From Flavobacteriaceae bacterium (lineage in GTDB: Bacteria > Bacteroidota > Bacteroidia > Flavobacteriales > Flavobacteriaceae): a stretch of 14,208 nucleotides of DNA. Both the position numbers and the translations under genes were made by a program. The notes beneath the pieces were generated by a model, which searched no databases, had not been told where the DNA came from, and saw only the letters and a list, made by a program, of their open reading frames with translations. Shown one piece after another: positions 13,443 to 14,208 of this stretch. Each line of letters begins with the position of its first letter. Position 1 is the first letter of the stretch. The stretch lies in assembly GCA_029245825.1 (NCBI GenBank), contig JAQWON010000065.1, positions 1-14,208 of the forward strand, written 5' to 3'.

Positions 13443-14208
13443 TTTTTTAATGACGGTAAAAGATATTTACCTGTAAAAGAATTTTTGTTTTTTGAAATTT
13501 CTTCTGGAGTACCTTTTGCAACTACATTACCTCCAAAATCTCCTCCTCCAGGACCCAGGTCTATAATATAGTCAGCACACTTAATTAGATCAATATTATG
13601 CTCAACAACAATGATTGTATGACCTTTTTTAATTAATAAATTAAATGATTTTAAAAGTTTTTTAATATCATGGAAATGAAGACCTGTTGTTGGCTCGTCA
13701 AAAATGAATAGGATATTTTCCTTCTGAATCTCTTTACCAATAAATGAGGCTAATTTTACTCTTTGAGCTTCGCCACCTGATAAGGTTGATGAGGATTGAC
13801 CAAGTGTAACATAGCCTAATCCAACATCTTTGAGCGGTTTTAATCGTTCGGCAATTTTCACTTCGTTGCTCTTCTCAAAAAAATCAATTGCATCATCTAC
13901 AGTAGTCTTTAAAACATCACTTATATTCTTTCCAAAAAATTTTACATCTAAAATTTCTTTGTTAAATCTTTTTCCATTACAACTTTCACATTGTAGGATA
14001 ACATCAGCCATGAACTGCATTTCTATAACTATTTGACCATCGCCTTTACAATCTTGACACCTACCCCCCTCAACATTAAATGAAAAATGCCTTGGTTTGT
14101 ATCCTCTATTAATTGAAAGTTTGTGGTTGGAAAATAGATTCCTAATATCATCATAAGCTTTTAGATAAGTCACTGGATTTGATCTAGATGATCTACCAAT
14201 TGGATTTT
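13439..14208 (-). CDS. uvrA: UvrABC excinuclease subunit A, C-terminal part (cut by window)
   Basis: The last 256 or so residues of UvrA; the reading frame stays open to the window end, so the true start lies beyond 14208. The sequence before the GTG at 14173 translates as PIGRSSRSNP, which is the usual UvrA text, so that GTG is an internal valine codon. Following it are the zinc module CQDC and CESC (CX2C-X19-CX2C, about 14063-13970), the ABC signature LSGGEAQRVKLAS, Walker B ILFIFDEPTTGLH and the switch histidine in VVEHN. UvrA is the damage-recognition ATPase of nucleotide excision repair and acts in the cytoplasm with UvrB. Nothing looks damaged. The C-terminus ends SFTGKYLLPSLKN, a normal length. 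The stop shares bases with the flippase stop. Confidence 0.96.
   Translation of the reverse strand, partial: NPIGRSSRSNPVTYLKAYDDIRNLFSNHKLSINRGYKPRHFSFNVEGGRCQDCKGDGQIVIEMQFMADVILQCESCNGKRFNKEILDVKFFGKNISDVLKTTVDDAIDFFEKSNEVKIAERLKPLKDVGLGYVTLGQSSSTLSGGEAQRVKLASFIGKEIQKENILFIFDEPTTGLHFHDIKKLLKSFNLLIKKGHTIIVVEHNIDLIKCADYIIDLGPGGGDFGGNVVAKGTPEEISKNKNSFTGKYLLPSLKN

Noticed and set aside
13830..14036. Plus-strand open frame of 68 codons
   Set aside because: Antisense to the strongly conserved part of uvrA.
14171..14173. GTG as the start codon of a 244-residue protein
   Set aside because: The frame continues upstream with standard UvrA sequence to the window edge, so it is an internal valine codon.

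Overview
The window looks like a piece of a low-G+C chromosome from the Bacteroidota, most probably a flavobacterium. The evidence is the very A+T-rich sequence, the scarcity of Shine-Dalgarno sites, promoter-like TAnnTTTG boxes, a BspA/DUF285 surface lipoprotein with a 'CKKD' start, a DUF4834 protein, and the block barrel protein / acetyltransferase / mnmE beside DUF4834 / YfhO / flippase. The order is legible from the sequence; placement below phylum level is inference.

Left part (1-5600) is loosely packed and accessory in character. It has a small two-helix membrane protein and an 840-residue surface lipoprotein (InlB-like repeats, Ig-like domains, seven DUF285 repeats and a C-terminal cupredoxin), both on the minus strand. 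Next come a secreted creatininase-family hydrolase (minus), a secreted LipL32-like protein (plus) followed by a good intrinsic terminator, and a small membrane protein of unknown function (plus). The intergenic gaps carry short degenerate direct repeats and one fragment that reads like a gene remnant.

Right part (5629-14208) is dense and housekeeping-like. A minus-strand operon runs outer-membrane barrel protein, GNAT-type acetyltransferase, MnmE (tRNA U34 modification), with gaps of 6 and 0 bases. A 99-base divergent region with two back-to-back promoter-like boxes separates it from a plus-strand operon: DUF4834 protein (GTG start), YfhO-family GT-C-like membrane protein and MOP-superfamily flippase, each overlapping the next. 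The flippase ends tail-to-tail with uvrA (C-terminal part only, cut by the window end), the two stop codons sharing one TTAA.

The YfhO protein and flippase plausibly act together in making or exporting a surface glycan. I saw no CRISPR array, tRNA, rRNA, insertion sequence or phage gene. The most unusual items are the LipL32 homologue, which lacks a lipobox, and the cupredoxin domain with an apparently complete type 1 copper site at the end of a BspA-like lipoprotein.
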